In this document: in pieces, positions 31,987 through 43,032 of the stretch
Position numbering within the stretch: position 1 is the stretch's first letter
Layout of the letters: the number at the start of each line of letters is the position of its first letter
NCBI GenBank assembly: GCA_015499985.1
Contig: JAAAUF010000140.1
Location: forward strand, 1-53,837
Direction: 5' to 3'
Length of the DNA: 53,837 nucleotides
Source of the DNA: Haplosporangium gracile
Taxonomy: Eukaryota > Mortierellomycota > Mortierellomycetes > Mortierellales > Mortierellaceae
Made by a program: the position numbers and the translations under genes
Notes under the pieces: model-generated
Told to the model about the DNA's origin: nothing
Databases searched by the model: none
The model's input: the letters and a program-made list of their open reading frames with translations, nothing else

Positions 31987-34191
31987 CTAAGCAATCTCCA
32001 CAAACCCATCGGTAAGCTCGTTGCTCTTGATATGACTCCTGGACTCTTCCTGTCCAAAAAAGATCACCGTAACTACACAATTTCGAATAAAAAACAAGGG
32101 TTAGTTCAACGACTCACATCTTCTCAATAGCAACACCCTCATCAAACAAAAGAAAAACATACCGGTGATGTCGTCGCGGTAGACGCGGCTCATGGGCGAG
32201 GGAATGGACAGGGTGGCAGCCAATTGGTCGTCGTCGCCACCTCCGAGAGCGTTCCTGACAAGATGTGTCGAGGCATTGGATTGGTCCTTGAAGGTGAACT
32301 GCCTGATCTGGCTAGCGGGACCCTTAGGTGGCAAATTGGCTGGCGTCAATTCCTCGCTCTCCTCGTTCTGCTCGTTCTTCTTGCCGGTGATAACACCTTG
32401 GATCGCCTGGAGCTTGCCCTTGATCGACTTCATTTCCTCGCGGTCCAGAACCAGCTTTTCCTGGCCAGTCTTGCCATCCAACAGATCACCGACAAGCTGA
32501 ATCACTTCGTCATTGGTGAGCTTGTCCCAAAGTCCATCAGTTGCCATAACCAAGAATCGATCCTCTGGACGCAGCTTGTGATGCTTGACAACAGGCTTGG
32601 CAGTAACATAGGGAGGGGTATGATAGTTGCGGTGTGGCTGGCGGTAGGAGGGGAATAATTGGAACACGCGCTCCTGAATCTCCTTTGTCCACTTGTATCT
32701 TGCATCTCCAAACGCCCTCGTTGGTTCTAAGTACATCCACGACAACAAAAGTGTTAGGAAAAAAGTGGAGAGACCGATACGTTCATTTGAAGTTTGATAT
32801 ATATAACATGTCGACTCACCAAGACCACCGAGGACACGGCCACGCATGACAACGGTGTTTTCTTCACCGGGATGCTCCTCCTGTAGCCTTCGGACTTCCC
32901 AACGGTTCCTTCCTGTTTGATCAAACGACAAGGGCACGGCCTTCCAGGTGTGTCCAGACTTGCTGGTCGCAGAGGACTCGCGGACACCCATGACGGCACG
33001 AGAGTCTCCGGTACATGCCACATAGAGATCCTTTTCCTTTACATCAACGTATGCCATCAAGGCACACGATCCCGAGATGGCTGGCAAGAGACTGGAGCAA
33101 GCCAAGGGACGGGAGGGGAACTCGAGTACCTGTTGGACCGTCTGATTCACAATCTTGTCGTCCAGCTTCAAGAATCCATTCTCGATCGCCTCCATGACCG
33201 CCATGACATCGTGAGGATCTTTGACTTGTTCCAGCTCAGTAGCCACAGAGGGCGCCAGTTCCAAGGCAACTCGCTGACTGCAGCACCAACCTCCATGGCC
33301 GTCAAAGACACCAAAAAAGGCCTTGTCGATCCCGCCATTATGGTTCCGGATCACATGCCGTGACAAATCATCCTCGATCGGGTTGTTGGAAGCGACCTGG
33401 TTAACACAGTAGCCGACAATAACCTCCTCCTTGTTCTTCTCCTTCGTATCTTTCTCCTTGGTCAGCACTCTGAAAGCCTTTTCGTTCTGGGCGAGTCGTT
33501 CATCCACCTGCTCTGAGGACAGCATTCGGACGGATTGTTTCTCGTATCGATGAAGGGCGGAGGAGTGAAAGGGAGATTCTCCTGTGGAAGAGGATCGGTG
33601 CTCGCCTGGGGCGGGGCTGGGTCCTGCGGTCTGGCCCGTCAAGGAGCTGCGAAAATCAATGAAATCGGCTTGGATCTGGGGCCAGCTCGAGTGCTTGTAC
33701 TTTTTCGTAAAGTGATAGATCCCGACACCGGCTGTACCTACAAGTCCTCCGAGAATGAAGGCTTTGATGACCTTTCGTCGAGATTCGATGAGATGGAGGA
33801 TCCAGGGGTTGAAGCCAGGGCCGTCGTGACTCTTTTCGTATTGTTGACGCTGATGCTGACTTCGCTGATGGGACTCTTGATTTTTGAGTCGGTCGTAGTG
33901 TTGTTGTTTAAACGATTGATGATTCTTGTTCGGGGGGAGGATGCGACTGACAGTTGGTGAGTCCGTGCCGTGGTTATTAGGTGGCAACACTTGCTGGTTC
34001 TGTTGTTGTTGGGTTGGGGTTTTTTTTGGTCGAGGGGTGGTAAGTGTTGGACGAAGTCGGTCCCGAGTCAAAGAGGAGGATGAAAAGGAGGAACGAAGGG
34101 AAGAGAAAGAAGAAGGCTGCTGGTTGGAGTGGAGACGAACCAGGGTCATGGAACGACGACCCTGTTGCAGAGCCGAGAGCCGAAGAGACAT
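31987..34191 (-). CDS. PTC5: Mitochondrial PP2C phosphatase, PTC5 / pyruvate dehydrogenase phosphatase type
   Basis: Exons are 34191-32820, 32726-32163 and 32072-31987; the product is 673 residues. The start is the ATG at 34191. The PP2C metal-binding motifs are present: FGVFDGHGGWCCS, VACTGDSRAVMG, ATDGLWDKLTNDEV, and at the end RVYRDDITVTVIFFG, which is only restored by the last splice. The N-terminus is Arg/Ser/Gln-rich and presequence-like, with one hydrophobic segment (KAFILGGLVGTAGVGIYHF, about residues 140-160) like the inner-membrane anchor of Ptc5. Ptc5/PDP dephosphorylates and activates pyruvate dehydrogenase E1-alpha (family knowledge). The 93-nt intron 32819-32727 is a multiple of three and stop-free, so retention would insert 31 residues before EPTRAFGD. 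The lipoate ligase gene lies 280 bp downstream on the same strand. Confidence 0.93.
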
Positions 34192-35010
34192 TTTTTTTTT
34201 CACACTTTAGCCGAAAGAAACCTTGTTGCAGTGGTTGTGGAGTGTTTTGAGTGTGTGTGTGTGTGTGTGTGGTTGTTGTTTGTTTGTCCTTTTGTAGGTG
34301 AATGGTGGAGTGGGATGGGTCGATCGAGCTTGTCCTCTGTTTCGACTACGCCGTTGGAGGATGGTTTGTGGGTGAGAGAGAGTGAGAGTTGGAGCGGAGT
34401 GGAAAGTAAAAAAAAGGAGAGTGGAGTGAAGACTTGGCGAAGAGAACAAAAGGAAATAAAAAAAGGAACAGAGGGGTCCTCGAGCGAGCGAAGGACTGGG
34501 AAAATAAAAGGGCGACAACAACGGACACACGCACATCCCTGGTCACACCATTGGCCAATCCTAATAAAACATGCATACGCACACACAAATACACATACGC
34601 ACTCGCTCATAAAGAAAAAGAACGTCTTATTTTCTTTATCAGCCCATGGATAATCAGCAAGGGCATGGATAACAACAGATGGCCTGGACAAGGTCACCCC
34701 TCGTAGGCGTAGACTGCGCTTGGTCGCAAATAGAACCGTCTTTTATACTAAATGAGAATAGTCGCGTCGGTGTAAGCTACCAGTGCGGCTTCCTTTAACG
34801 CGAGCCTGCGTTGTCCACGACACACTATAGCCTAGACAATCGCCTGGCGAAACTCTTCAGGAATAACCGCACACCAGTCATCGTTGCGCTCAACGAGTCC
34901 GTCCGGCATTTGTTGCCAACTATGATAAGAGATCATGGATATAATGAGTACGAATGCTTGTGGCAAACATTCATCCATCCCACCTAGGCCAATGGTAGCA
35001 TAAAAAACAC
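34192..35010. other. PTC5 promoter / spacer
   Basis: Upstream DNA of PTC5 with a (GT)n run at 34247-34271 and CA-rich patches on the other side. Overlapping frames on both strands are low complexity, and none is called. Then spacer to the broken gene ending at 35011. Confidence 0.5.
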
Positions 35011-35588
35011 CTATTGCTCCCGAAACTCCTTGCTCTCCACAAGCGAATCCAGAGTGATCTTTCGCATGCTCATAATGCCGTAGATGATCTTGCACCCTGC
35101 AAAACTTCCGTTCGACTGAAACTGGGCCATCCGGCTCTTGCCAAAGTTGGTTCCCATCTCGATGAGAATGCAATTGTCCAGAGTGTACATCTCGTTATTG
35201 AAGATTCTGTCGATGCGAGTTCCACGACCGGAAACTGGTTATTCAGTCACCAGCGACAGCCCCCCACAAGTCTCAAGGAAAAACGGAATTCTTCCTTGGT
35301 CCACTCAATCTTGTTAGAACATCTTGAAACTTCCTTGATATGCAGGTGCTCAGTCCACATGGCTCCTGAAATTTGTATATGTTCCATTGAACACGCATTT
35401 TAGGTTTCTCAACGAAAGCACAACCAAGCAAGCAACGCACTGCAATTCCTCGGGCAATGGCGAGTTCACAATGTATTCACGCGCGACCATTGAATGGAAC
35501 ACTTTAGCTTGATGAGGGGAAAACGCCTCGAAAAGGCTCGGAGCCCCACCCCAAGGGCTCCGCCGGATATCACCAGTCTATCCAGCAT
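35011..35588 (-). pseudogene. Broken gene of unknown family
   Basis: Protein-like sequence lies in three pieces on the minus strand. ATG 35588 opens MLDRLVISGGALGVGLRAFS and RRFPLIKLK, then this frame meets a stop. The sense continues in another frame at about 35502 with KVFHSMVAREYIVNSPLPEE and LQCVACLVVLSLRNLKC, so one base is missing or extra at CTAAAGTG. After a possible intron ending TTTCAG (35363), the next piece reads MWTEHLHIKEVSRCSNKIEW. A second frame change or missed intron leads to RIDRIFNNEMYTLDNCILIE and GTNFGKSRMAQF, ending KEFREQ at the TAG 35011-35013. An N-terminal membrane anchor followed by a soluble domain is suggested. I do not recognise the family. Confidence 0.45.
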
Positions 35589-36107
35589 ATCAGTCGAGAA
35601 AGAAAAGCTAAGAAAATGAAAAGAAGAAATGGAAAAAAAGTTCGACGCGTCAGGGCCATCAAGCAGCAAATCAAATAAAACACCTCAAACTAAACATACC
35701 ATCAGGACACCATCTGTCAGCACTGTGTTTTTTGGGAAGAGGATCGGAAAAGTTTCTGAACATCCTAGTATGTCTTTTACGAGGTCGGCTTTGTATAAAA
35801 TGATTATGTGGAAGCCGATGTCAACAAGAAAGAAAGAAACAAAAAATAAAAAGGTTAATTGTGAAGACGAACTCTGATCAAGCAAAAATTGGAGTTAATC
35901 AATCATGCGACCACACAACATGAATCAGGGACCAGAGCATGAATAAGACGCCAGAATGCATAGGTTCAACATATTCTACGTACCCGTATCCTTGTGATCA
36001 TCTCGAACAACAGCGGGAACTGTAGGCTCAACTGGTTCAATCTAATCGGCTGAGGCTTGTTATGCGATTTGTGATGGATCTCAGTGAAATACTGGCCCTC
36101 CGTGACG
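35589..36107. other. Spacer between two broken genes
   Basis: Mostly A+T-rich. Positions 35990-36100 continue the zinc-finger gene in a shifted frame (see next entry). The rest shows no gene. Confidence 0.45.
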
Positions 36108-36419
36108 CTAGCTAGTCGCGAACATCTTGTCGCACCACTTGACTCTGCAAGGAATCGTCCTGTGGGACTTATCGTGCGCCACCTTATCTTCTGCAGACTT
36201 GAACTGGGCGGAGCAGTCTTCCCGTGCACATTCAAAGAATTTATGGACCTCCCGCTTATGTCGTAAAATCGTCTTATTCAGCTTGAAGCTCTTGCCGCAC
36301 TTTTCGACTAGACATGCCAATGGTTTGTCTGTCACGCCACAATGCATTTTGTGGCTCATCAAATCCACGAGATGCTTTCCACAGTTTGGGCAGGTTTTGC
36401 GTGTCTTGTCCTTAGGCAT
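36108..36419 (-). CDS. C2H2 zinc-finger protein, truncated in finger 4
   Basis: 103 residues from ATG 36419 to TAG 36108. It has a short zinc motif (CPNCGKHLVDLMSHKMHC) and two classical fingers with 12-residue Cys-His loops: CLVEKCGKSFKLNKTILRHK...H and CAREDCSAQFKSAEDKVAHDKSH. A fourth begins CRVKWCDKMF and runs into a stop three codons later. In another frame the sequence goes on as EGQYFTEIHHKSHNKPQPIR and LNQLSLQFPLLFEM. If the 19 nt between TTC (Phe of DKMF) and GAG were absent, the finger would read CDKMFEGQYFTEIHHKSH, with exactly 12 residues between Cys and His. The gene may be a recent pseudogene or encode a shortened three-finger protein. The fingers suggest nucleic-acid binding; the target is unknown. 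Confidence 0.6.
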   Translation of the reverse strand: MPKDKTRKTCPNCGKHLVDLMSHKMHCGVTDKPLACLVEKCGKSFKLNKTILRHKREVHKFFECAREDCSAQFKSAEDKVAHDKSHRTIPCRVKWCDKMFATS

Positions 36420-37488
36420 GCTGGAGTTCAGACGAGGCGAGCAGTTTTGGCGGTAAAAAGAGGCGAGTGGTATTGCAGGTGTTGTAGTCTCAAAGGTGGT
36501 GAGAGGTGTCTCGGCTGAGAAGTAGGAAAGTGTTGCGGTTGTTGCTGTGTGAGAGGCGACGAGTGGTCCTTGGTAAAAAGGTCGTCTTTAAGTTATAGTT
36601 GTAAGAGCGCGTTGTGGGATTAAGACGAAATAAAAAAGGCTGTGCTTGACTGAGAAAACGAAACGTCCTGACTGTCGTTGAGGGAGAGTAAGTGCTTACA
36701 GAGATAAAGTTTGTTCTCTGGGTTATGGAGCAGAGGTAACGACCTCTTGGTGTAGCGAAGGAAACGAGTGGAAAGGACCGGCGTTTCCTTGAAGAAGTAG
36801 ATAGTTTGGCGGGTGTGTATGTGTTGGCGGAGGAAGAAGGAAAAAGTGGATTTGGGAAGAAGAAAGAAAGAGAAAAGGAAACGGGTGTAGGAGAAAATGG
36901 TGAGTGGACAAAGGAGGTAAGTGAAAAGAGTCGGAAAAAAAAAGGCATCAACGTGGATGGTGAAGGAAGAACAGGATTGCCCTCTTTTTTAGCCTTCTTC
37001 CCACATACGCAAAATTTAATGGCCACAACCATGTTTATTTGTCTACAACAAAAAAAAAAGGTTGTGTTTTGCTCATTACGCCCAACAGCTGAAATTTACT
37101 CGACCCCTTGCACTAGCTCAGGGTCCAGATCGTGTATGGGTCGTGTGCCTGAATGAAGGTAAATAGAGTATGTACTTCACTTGCGCTTTTTTTAGTTAAA
37201 TCCCACTGTCACACAAACGACAAGCAAAGAAAAAACGCCAGCACTGCATGCATTTCTTAACCCCTTGTCCTTGTTTTGCACATCAAACAAACAGAGCACT
37301 TCAATTGCGAGACTTATTGGTCGATACAATGGTTTTCACAAAAGGTAACAAAACGAGCAAATATAATTGTGTTGAAGCAAATGCAGAATATGTACTGAAC
37401 TGCTGCGGTTTATTAATGAGGATTATGATACATAAATGACGACGAATGCAATGCTGGTAGGGTGAAATAAAAAAATGAATGAAATAAA
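36420..37488. other. Spacer with strand-asymmetric DNA
   Basis: Upstream of the zinc-finger gene, G+A-rich on plus (36720-36960), producing long Ser/Pro/Phe frames on minus that look non-coding. The A+T-rich 37030-37480 is the 3' side of CTP synthase. No gene is called. Confidence 0.5.
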
Positions 37489-39503
37489 CTACAGAGAAGC
37501 GAGGTGACTCTCGAGCTCTCCGGTAGCAGCAAGGATCAAGCCCATGAAGGGGGGTGAGGGCTTCAATGGGCGAGTGAGATACTCGGGATGGTACTGAACA
37601 CCGACAAAGTAAGGATGATCAGCCATCTCGACAATCTCCATACGCTGGCCAGTCTCGTCCTTGCCGACAAACTGCAGTCCCTTGGCGTGGAACGTATCGA
37701 CCATCTCGGGATTGATCTCGTATCTGTGACGGTGACGCTCCAATACCTCAGATGCGCCTCCGTACAGCTTGCGAAGAGTGGAGCCCTCTGTGCCCTTCTG
37801 GAAGTATGAAAATTTGGATCCCAATCTCATGGTTCCACCGAGGTGCGTCTTGCTGATCTCAGGCATATAGACAACAACGGGGGTGGTGGTGTTCTCGTCT
37901 AACTCGATGGAGTGAGCCTCGGGCATATCACAGACGTTGCGGGCGAACTCGATGACGGCGATTTGGAGACCCAAGCAGATTCCGAGGTAGGGGACCTTCT
38001 GCTCACGTGCCCATTTGGCAGCAACAATCTTGCCCTCGACACCACGGTTACCGAATCCACCGGGGACAAGGATACCCTGAGCAGAGCAGAGACCTCGCCA
38101 GGCCTCGTGGTACTTGACGGGGTTGGCAGTGCGAGCTTCGGGCTCGAGATCCGAAGCCTCGATCCACTTCATGATCAACTTCTTGCGGCAGTTCAAGGAA
38201 GCGTGCTCGAGGGCCTTGACGACAGAGGCGTAAGAGTCCTGAAGGTTGGTGTACTTGCCGACCAAGGCGATGGTGACTTCGTCGTGGAGACGTTCCTGGG
38301 AAGAGGTCAACTTGTTCCACTTTTCCCACATGTCGATACCCTTCTGCTTCAAGGGGGCGCTGATGTTGATGGTCTTCTCAATGTTCAGACGCTTCCAGAG
38401 GTAGCTGACCATACCCTGATCCTTCAAGAGCTCGGGAACGTGGTAGACAGAGTTGCAGTCGCGAACGGCGAGGACCTGGTTGGGCTGGACGTGACAGAAC
38501 ATGGAGATCTTGGCCTGGATACCCTCATCCAATCCAGTCTTTTCGCAACGGCAGGCAATGAGATCAGGGGTGAGACCTAAACCACGGAGGTCACGGATGG
38601 AGGCCTGGGTGGGCTTGGTCTTTTGCTCGCCGACGGAACCGATAGTGGGGACCAAGGAGACGTGGATGAGGGCAAAGTTCTCGTGGCCGACACGGAACTG
38701 GAATTGACGCATGGCCTCGACAAAGGGAGCAGACTCGATATCACCGACGGTACCTCCGAGCTCGATGATGCAGACATCGGGCTCCTCGCCAGAGTCATCG
38801 ACGGGGATGGTGGCGACGCGCTCGACCCAGTCCTGAATGGCATCGGTGATGTGGGGGACGACCTGGACAGTCTTGCCGAGGTAGTCGCCCTTGCGCTCGC
38901 GTTCGATGACATCCCTGTAGATCTTACCGGTGGTGATGTTGTTGGAACGGGTCAAGGTAACGTCGAGGTAACGCTCGTAGTTTCCGAGATCGAGATCGAC
39001 CTCACCACCATCGTTCAAGACAAAGACCTCACCTATTGTAGATGAAGAGAAGGAGGAAGGAAATATGAGTGCCAATTGCTTTTTATTTATTTTATTTGTT
39101 TGTTTGTGTTCACGTTGGGATGGCTCACAACGTTCATCTTGTAGGAAAACATTTCGAGGAACGTAATTGGAGGGCAACATTTTTTTCTTCCTTTTTATGC
39201 ACAGTGAGATAGACTCCCCGCACAAGCCTTGCAGGGGGTGGGGTTTTGTGTAATGTGTGGAATCAAATGGACAACATGGAGTAGAGAGAGGGATTACAAA
39301 AACAAAATGACATGAAGAAAGGAGTAATTACCGTGATCGAGGGGGGAGAGGGTGCCGGCATCGATGTTGAGGTAGGGGTCAATCTTGATCGAGGTGACCT
39401 TGAGGCCCATTGTCTTGAGGAGGAGACCGGTGGAGGAGGCGATGATACCCTTGCCGATACCCGAAATGACACCTCCGGAGACGAGAACGTACTTCTTGAC
39501 CAT
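37489..39503 (-). CDS. URA7: CTP synthase, two exons
   Basis: Exon 1 is 39503-39332 and exon 2 is 39032-37489, with a 299-nt GT-AG intron; the product is 571 residues. It makes CTP from UTP, ATP and glutamine, the last step of de novo pyrimidine synthesis, feeding RNA and phospholipid synthesis. The N-terminal synthetase domain has [20 protein letters not shown] (ATP/UTP loop) and [20 protein letters not shown], joined by the splice to [32 protein letters not shown] and [20 protein letters not shown] are also diagnostic. The C-terminal class I glutamine amidotransferase domain has the oxyanion loop VPGGFGNRG, nucleophile Cys in [10 protein letters not shown], and the catalytic His-Glu of [10 protein letters not shown]. 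Length fits eukaryotic CTP synthase. The long antisense frame at 37912-38580 is a shadow. Confidence 0.97.
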
Positions 39504-40172
39504 GGCTTGGATATGTTCTTGAGTGTGTTTATGGGAAAGAAGTGAAAGGAGGAAAGTGACAAACGGATAAAAGAAATGAAAGGATAGAGTGAAATGGATA
39601 TTTTATTAGCCCAGAAAAAGGGAAAGAACCAAAAAGACGAATCACGAAGGACTTTATACTTGCAAGAATGTTAGTGCACAGTCACGATGCCATTGTTTTG
39701 TTTGCTGCGATTTTTTTTTTTTTCTTTGCTTTGTGCTCACAATTAAGCAGTCAGCTTCTATTGCACACGTGATGTAGTCTTAATACAAGAATTAAGGGGA
39801 ACACTTTCCCTAGAAAAGACGAGCAAACAGGAGAAACGCGTTTCTTTACTCCGCCTGTCCTGTCAATCGTCACTCAAGTCAAGTCAAGTCAAGTCAAACC
39901 AATTCAAAATCAAGGCCCAACTCAGCTCAAGCTCAATTTGTCGGCGGAAAGGGGAATGCTTCTTCTGACGACGCATACTTCACAAATCGACGGATATGCA
40001 CATAGACGAGGGCATTTACATTGATTCTATTCTAACCTCCTCTCTAGTGATCGTTCTCCCTCCTGCACTTCCTCTTTTTGTCTCCCTTTCTCGTTTGCGC
40101 TCCATTTCTTACTCTTTTTTTTTTTTTCTTTTTCAACATCCTTCCACGATATCTTATCACGATACCAAAAAC
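39504..40172. other. Divergent promoter region (CTP synthase / GPI protein)
   Basis: Head-to-head spacer of 669 bp. It contains a CACGTG near 39765 and a run of five-base repeats (CAAGT/TCAAG)n at 39874-39898. A T-run precedes the GPI-protein ATG. No gene is seen. Confidence 0.5.
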
Positions 40173-41429
40173 ATGAAGCATCGATCCATATTGTCCTCTT
40201 CACCAGGTTGCTATATCCTGCTGACATTGCTCGTAATGGCCCTCGACTCTTTGGTCTTTTCACAAGGAGCAGCAGCAACAGCAGCAGCAGCAGGAGGAGG
40301 CCCGTCTCGTACAGTCCAGATACCTATATCGACAGTCGTCGCTCCACTGGACGCCGCCGCCATGGAAACACTCTGCGCTGACCAGATCGGGATGTGTACC
40401 GTCTCCTGTCAGAACAAAATCCAACAAAACTCTTGGTAATCTTTGACTTCTCATTAGACACCAAAAAAACAGAGATGTGTGCATGCACCCTAATTTTCTG
40501 TTTCTTTTGCATCACCCTTTTGCTCGCCTATCTTACATCCTCTTTCTTCCTTTCTTCGTTATCTTTTAAATAGCGATGCAAAGACGCTTAGCTGGACATG
40601 CGCTTGTAAGAACGGGACTCGCTCGACTTTTGGAGACTGGCAACTCCCTGTGTCCTTTCAACTCTGTCGTCGACAACTCTCGTCATGCTTGCAGCAGTGC
40701 GAAAGTTTACAACAACAGATGTTGGATCGGGAACAGAAGGCTAGGGTATCGACCTCTCTCAGGAAACGGGAGACGGATAGTGGCGGTAGCAGAGATGATA
40801 TTGAACAGGAGCAAGAGACAGAAAGTATCGATATTGAGGATGCATTTCAGCTTGCTCGATACTCTGCTCGGCTCCAAGCTGCCTCCTTTTCAAGGCACGG
40901 TAACTACCGCCGCCAACGAAAACAACAACAGCGACAACGACATACTGTGCAGTCGAAACAACAAAGGCGAAAAAAGAGTAAGAAAGCACGGAAGAAACGA
41001 GCTCTGGAACAGCCAGCCAGCACTAAGATCCAGCACCAATCGTCACTATCAAAAGCAAGAGGAACAACAGGAACATCGACGGAAATAGCAGAAGTGACAG
41101 CAACAAAACGAAAGAACGAAGTCTTAGTACAACCACCATCCGCCTACTCCTTGGACTCACCCGTGCCTCGAGACCCGATCTGTGCATCCCAATGCGAACA
41201 CCAATTCTCGTGTGGAACCCGATCCGCACCAAAATACCATAACCTGAACGATTACCTCGCCAGCAACAACAGCCCTAATAGTGATGGTGATGGTCGTGTC
41301 AAGTCGGTCTCTCGCATCAGGACCAGTGGGCCTGACTCTGGAGGATTGTTCAAGTTGCGGTTGTCGATGCTTGTCAGCGTTGCTGTTGCGATGGTGTCTG
41401 TTGTCGTTGCACACCATGTCACGCTATAG
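40173..41429 (+). CDS. GPI-anchored DUF7707-like cell-surface protein
   Basis: Exon 1 is 40173-40435 and exon 2 is 40574-41429, with a 138-nt GT-AG intron whose junction restores NSWCDAKTLSWTCAC; the product is 372 residues. A signal peptide (hydrophobic CYILLTLLVMALDSLVF) is followed by an Ala/Gly linker (CAG repeat). Then comes a compact Cys-rich domain with the pattern LCADQIGMCTVSCQ, CDAKTLSWTCACKNG, W.LPVSFQLCRRQL..CLQQC, which matches the layout of DUF7707-type fungal surface proteins. A long, very basic, low-complexity region follows (KKSKKARKKRALE; QQQRQR), with a second small Cys cluster (DPICASQCEHQFSC). The C-terminus is hydrophobic (LSMLVSVAVAMVSVVVAHH), preceded by a Ser/Gly stretch, as for GPI addition. 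The basic middle is unusual for this class. The role at the cell wall is inferred. Confidence 0.78.
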
Positions 41430-41713
41430 TCATATCCATCTTTTCTCCTCGGACAATACAACAGCATGGATGTAGACATAGCCGGCTAAATAAAGGTATT
41501 TATTAGAATGATGACCATGCAAGATCGTCATTTGTGACTTGTGCGCCCTGTTCTTTTTGGAGTACAAAAAGAAGCGTCTTCCTCCTCGGAGGTCGTCTTT
41601 CCTCTCTTTCACACACACACTTCTCATCTGCATCCCCCCTTTTTCAACTTGCACTTTTCCGAGACACTCTTTCACCCTTACCCCTCTTACACTCAACAAC
41701 TCACACGACAATA

Positions 41714-42694
41714 ATGGAACCTGGCGATAAAGTCAACGGTAAGAAACGTCGCGCAAGGAAGCAGCAGGACCTTCCACAAGTCGGCGCACACACTTTTTTG
41801 TCGAAGCTGTCTTCACCATCCTCATGGTCCGACGATGAACAAAACTCATTCGCCTTCCTGTGTAAACTCATTCCCGCTTTTTTTTGACTTTTTCTCATTT
41901 TCAACAAAACTCTAAATAGGAAGCAAACTCTTCAAGACCCGATGCGCACAATGTCACACCGTCGAGAAGGTAGATACTGCACACACTTTCATACCCTTTT
42001 CTATACTTTTGATCTCTTCTCTCGCGATAGACATTTAGAATTTAACCTTCTTTGCACCACTATTTCGAAACAAACTTCATAATAGGACGGAGCTAACAAG
42101 GTCGGGCCCAACTTGCATGGAATCATGGGCCGTCAGTCGGGCAAGGCCGCCGGATACTCGTACACTGACGCCAACAAGAACAAGGGCGTCCACTGGGATG
42201 AGCAGTCCCTCTTTGACTACCTTGAGAATCCCAAGGTATTGAATTTGAAAGGAAAAGGCAACAACTGTAGCCAAAAGCAAGTAAACACAAGAGGCGACAG
42301 ACACCAACCCGATCGAAATTGGAAAAACCGAAAAAAGAGAAAGGAAGCGGGAAAAAAAGCGTTGGCTGTGACACCATGTAAACGGGAACCTGATCCATTG
42401 AGGGACCAAAAAACAAACGTTATTTTTTTTTGTTTGTCTTGTGGTTTGATTGTGGGCCTGGGCTTACCACAGACTTAGTTACACGGACTTGGACTTAGCT
42501 CGGCTTAGTTTGATATGATAGAGGGTAGAACTTCACAAACGGACTCGACACTCCTCTTACTCACACGACTTGAAACGCTTCTCGTGAACACAAAATAGAA
42601 ATACATCCCAGGCACCAAGATGGCCTTCAATGGTTTCAAGAAACCCAAGGACCGCAACGATGTCATCGCCTATCTCAAGGATGCGTGCGCTTAA
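41714..42694 (+). CDS. CYC1: Cytochrome c, four exons
   Basis: Exons are 41714-41738 (25 nt), 41920-41969, 42086-42235 and 42599-42694, all GT-AG; the product is 106 residues. The haem site CAQCH is at residues 17-21 ([11 protein letters not shown]), and the axial Met lies in [15 protein letters not shown]. Invariant [20 protein letters not shown] and the C-terminal helix [11 protein letters not shown] are present. Soluble electron carrier between complexes III and IV in the intermembrane space. The very short first exon (MEPGDKVN plus one base) explains why simple gene finders may start it wrongly. Terminal Cys104 is a small oddity, though known in some species. Confidence 0.97.
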
Positions 42695-43032
42695 ATAATC
42701 TACTCAGACCCTCGCCATTGTCTTCCTCACCTTCATTTTCCTTCTTTCTTTGACTTGTCTTTGTATCATCATCTCCTTCATTAAATCTCACTACACCTCG
42801 TCTACAGACGATCAGCAATACTCTTGCTTGTCAACTGAATCATTGTTAACATGTGTACACGGCAGGATGAAAAATACTTCGAGTTGCTTTTATTCAAAGC
42901 AAACAAGGGGAAAAAATACAGTGGGAAAAGGATACAATGGTTTGTTTGTTTGTTTGTTTGTTTGGGAAACATGAAATTAAGTAGCCTCCTCAGGAGAAAA
43001 AAAAAGAAAAGGAGTCGATGTATCAAAGGGTC
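42695..43032. other. Convergent spacer with (TTTG)n
   Basis: Between cytochrome c and TAF2, tail to tail. It contains (GTTT)n at 42940-42964 and an A-rich run near 43000. No gene is seen. Confidence 0.5.

Noticed and set aside
37912..38580. 222-codon frame antisense to CTP synthase
   Set aside because: Mirror frame caused by codon bias of the real gene.
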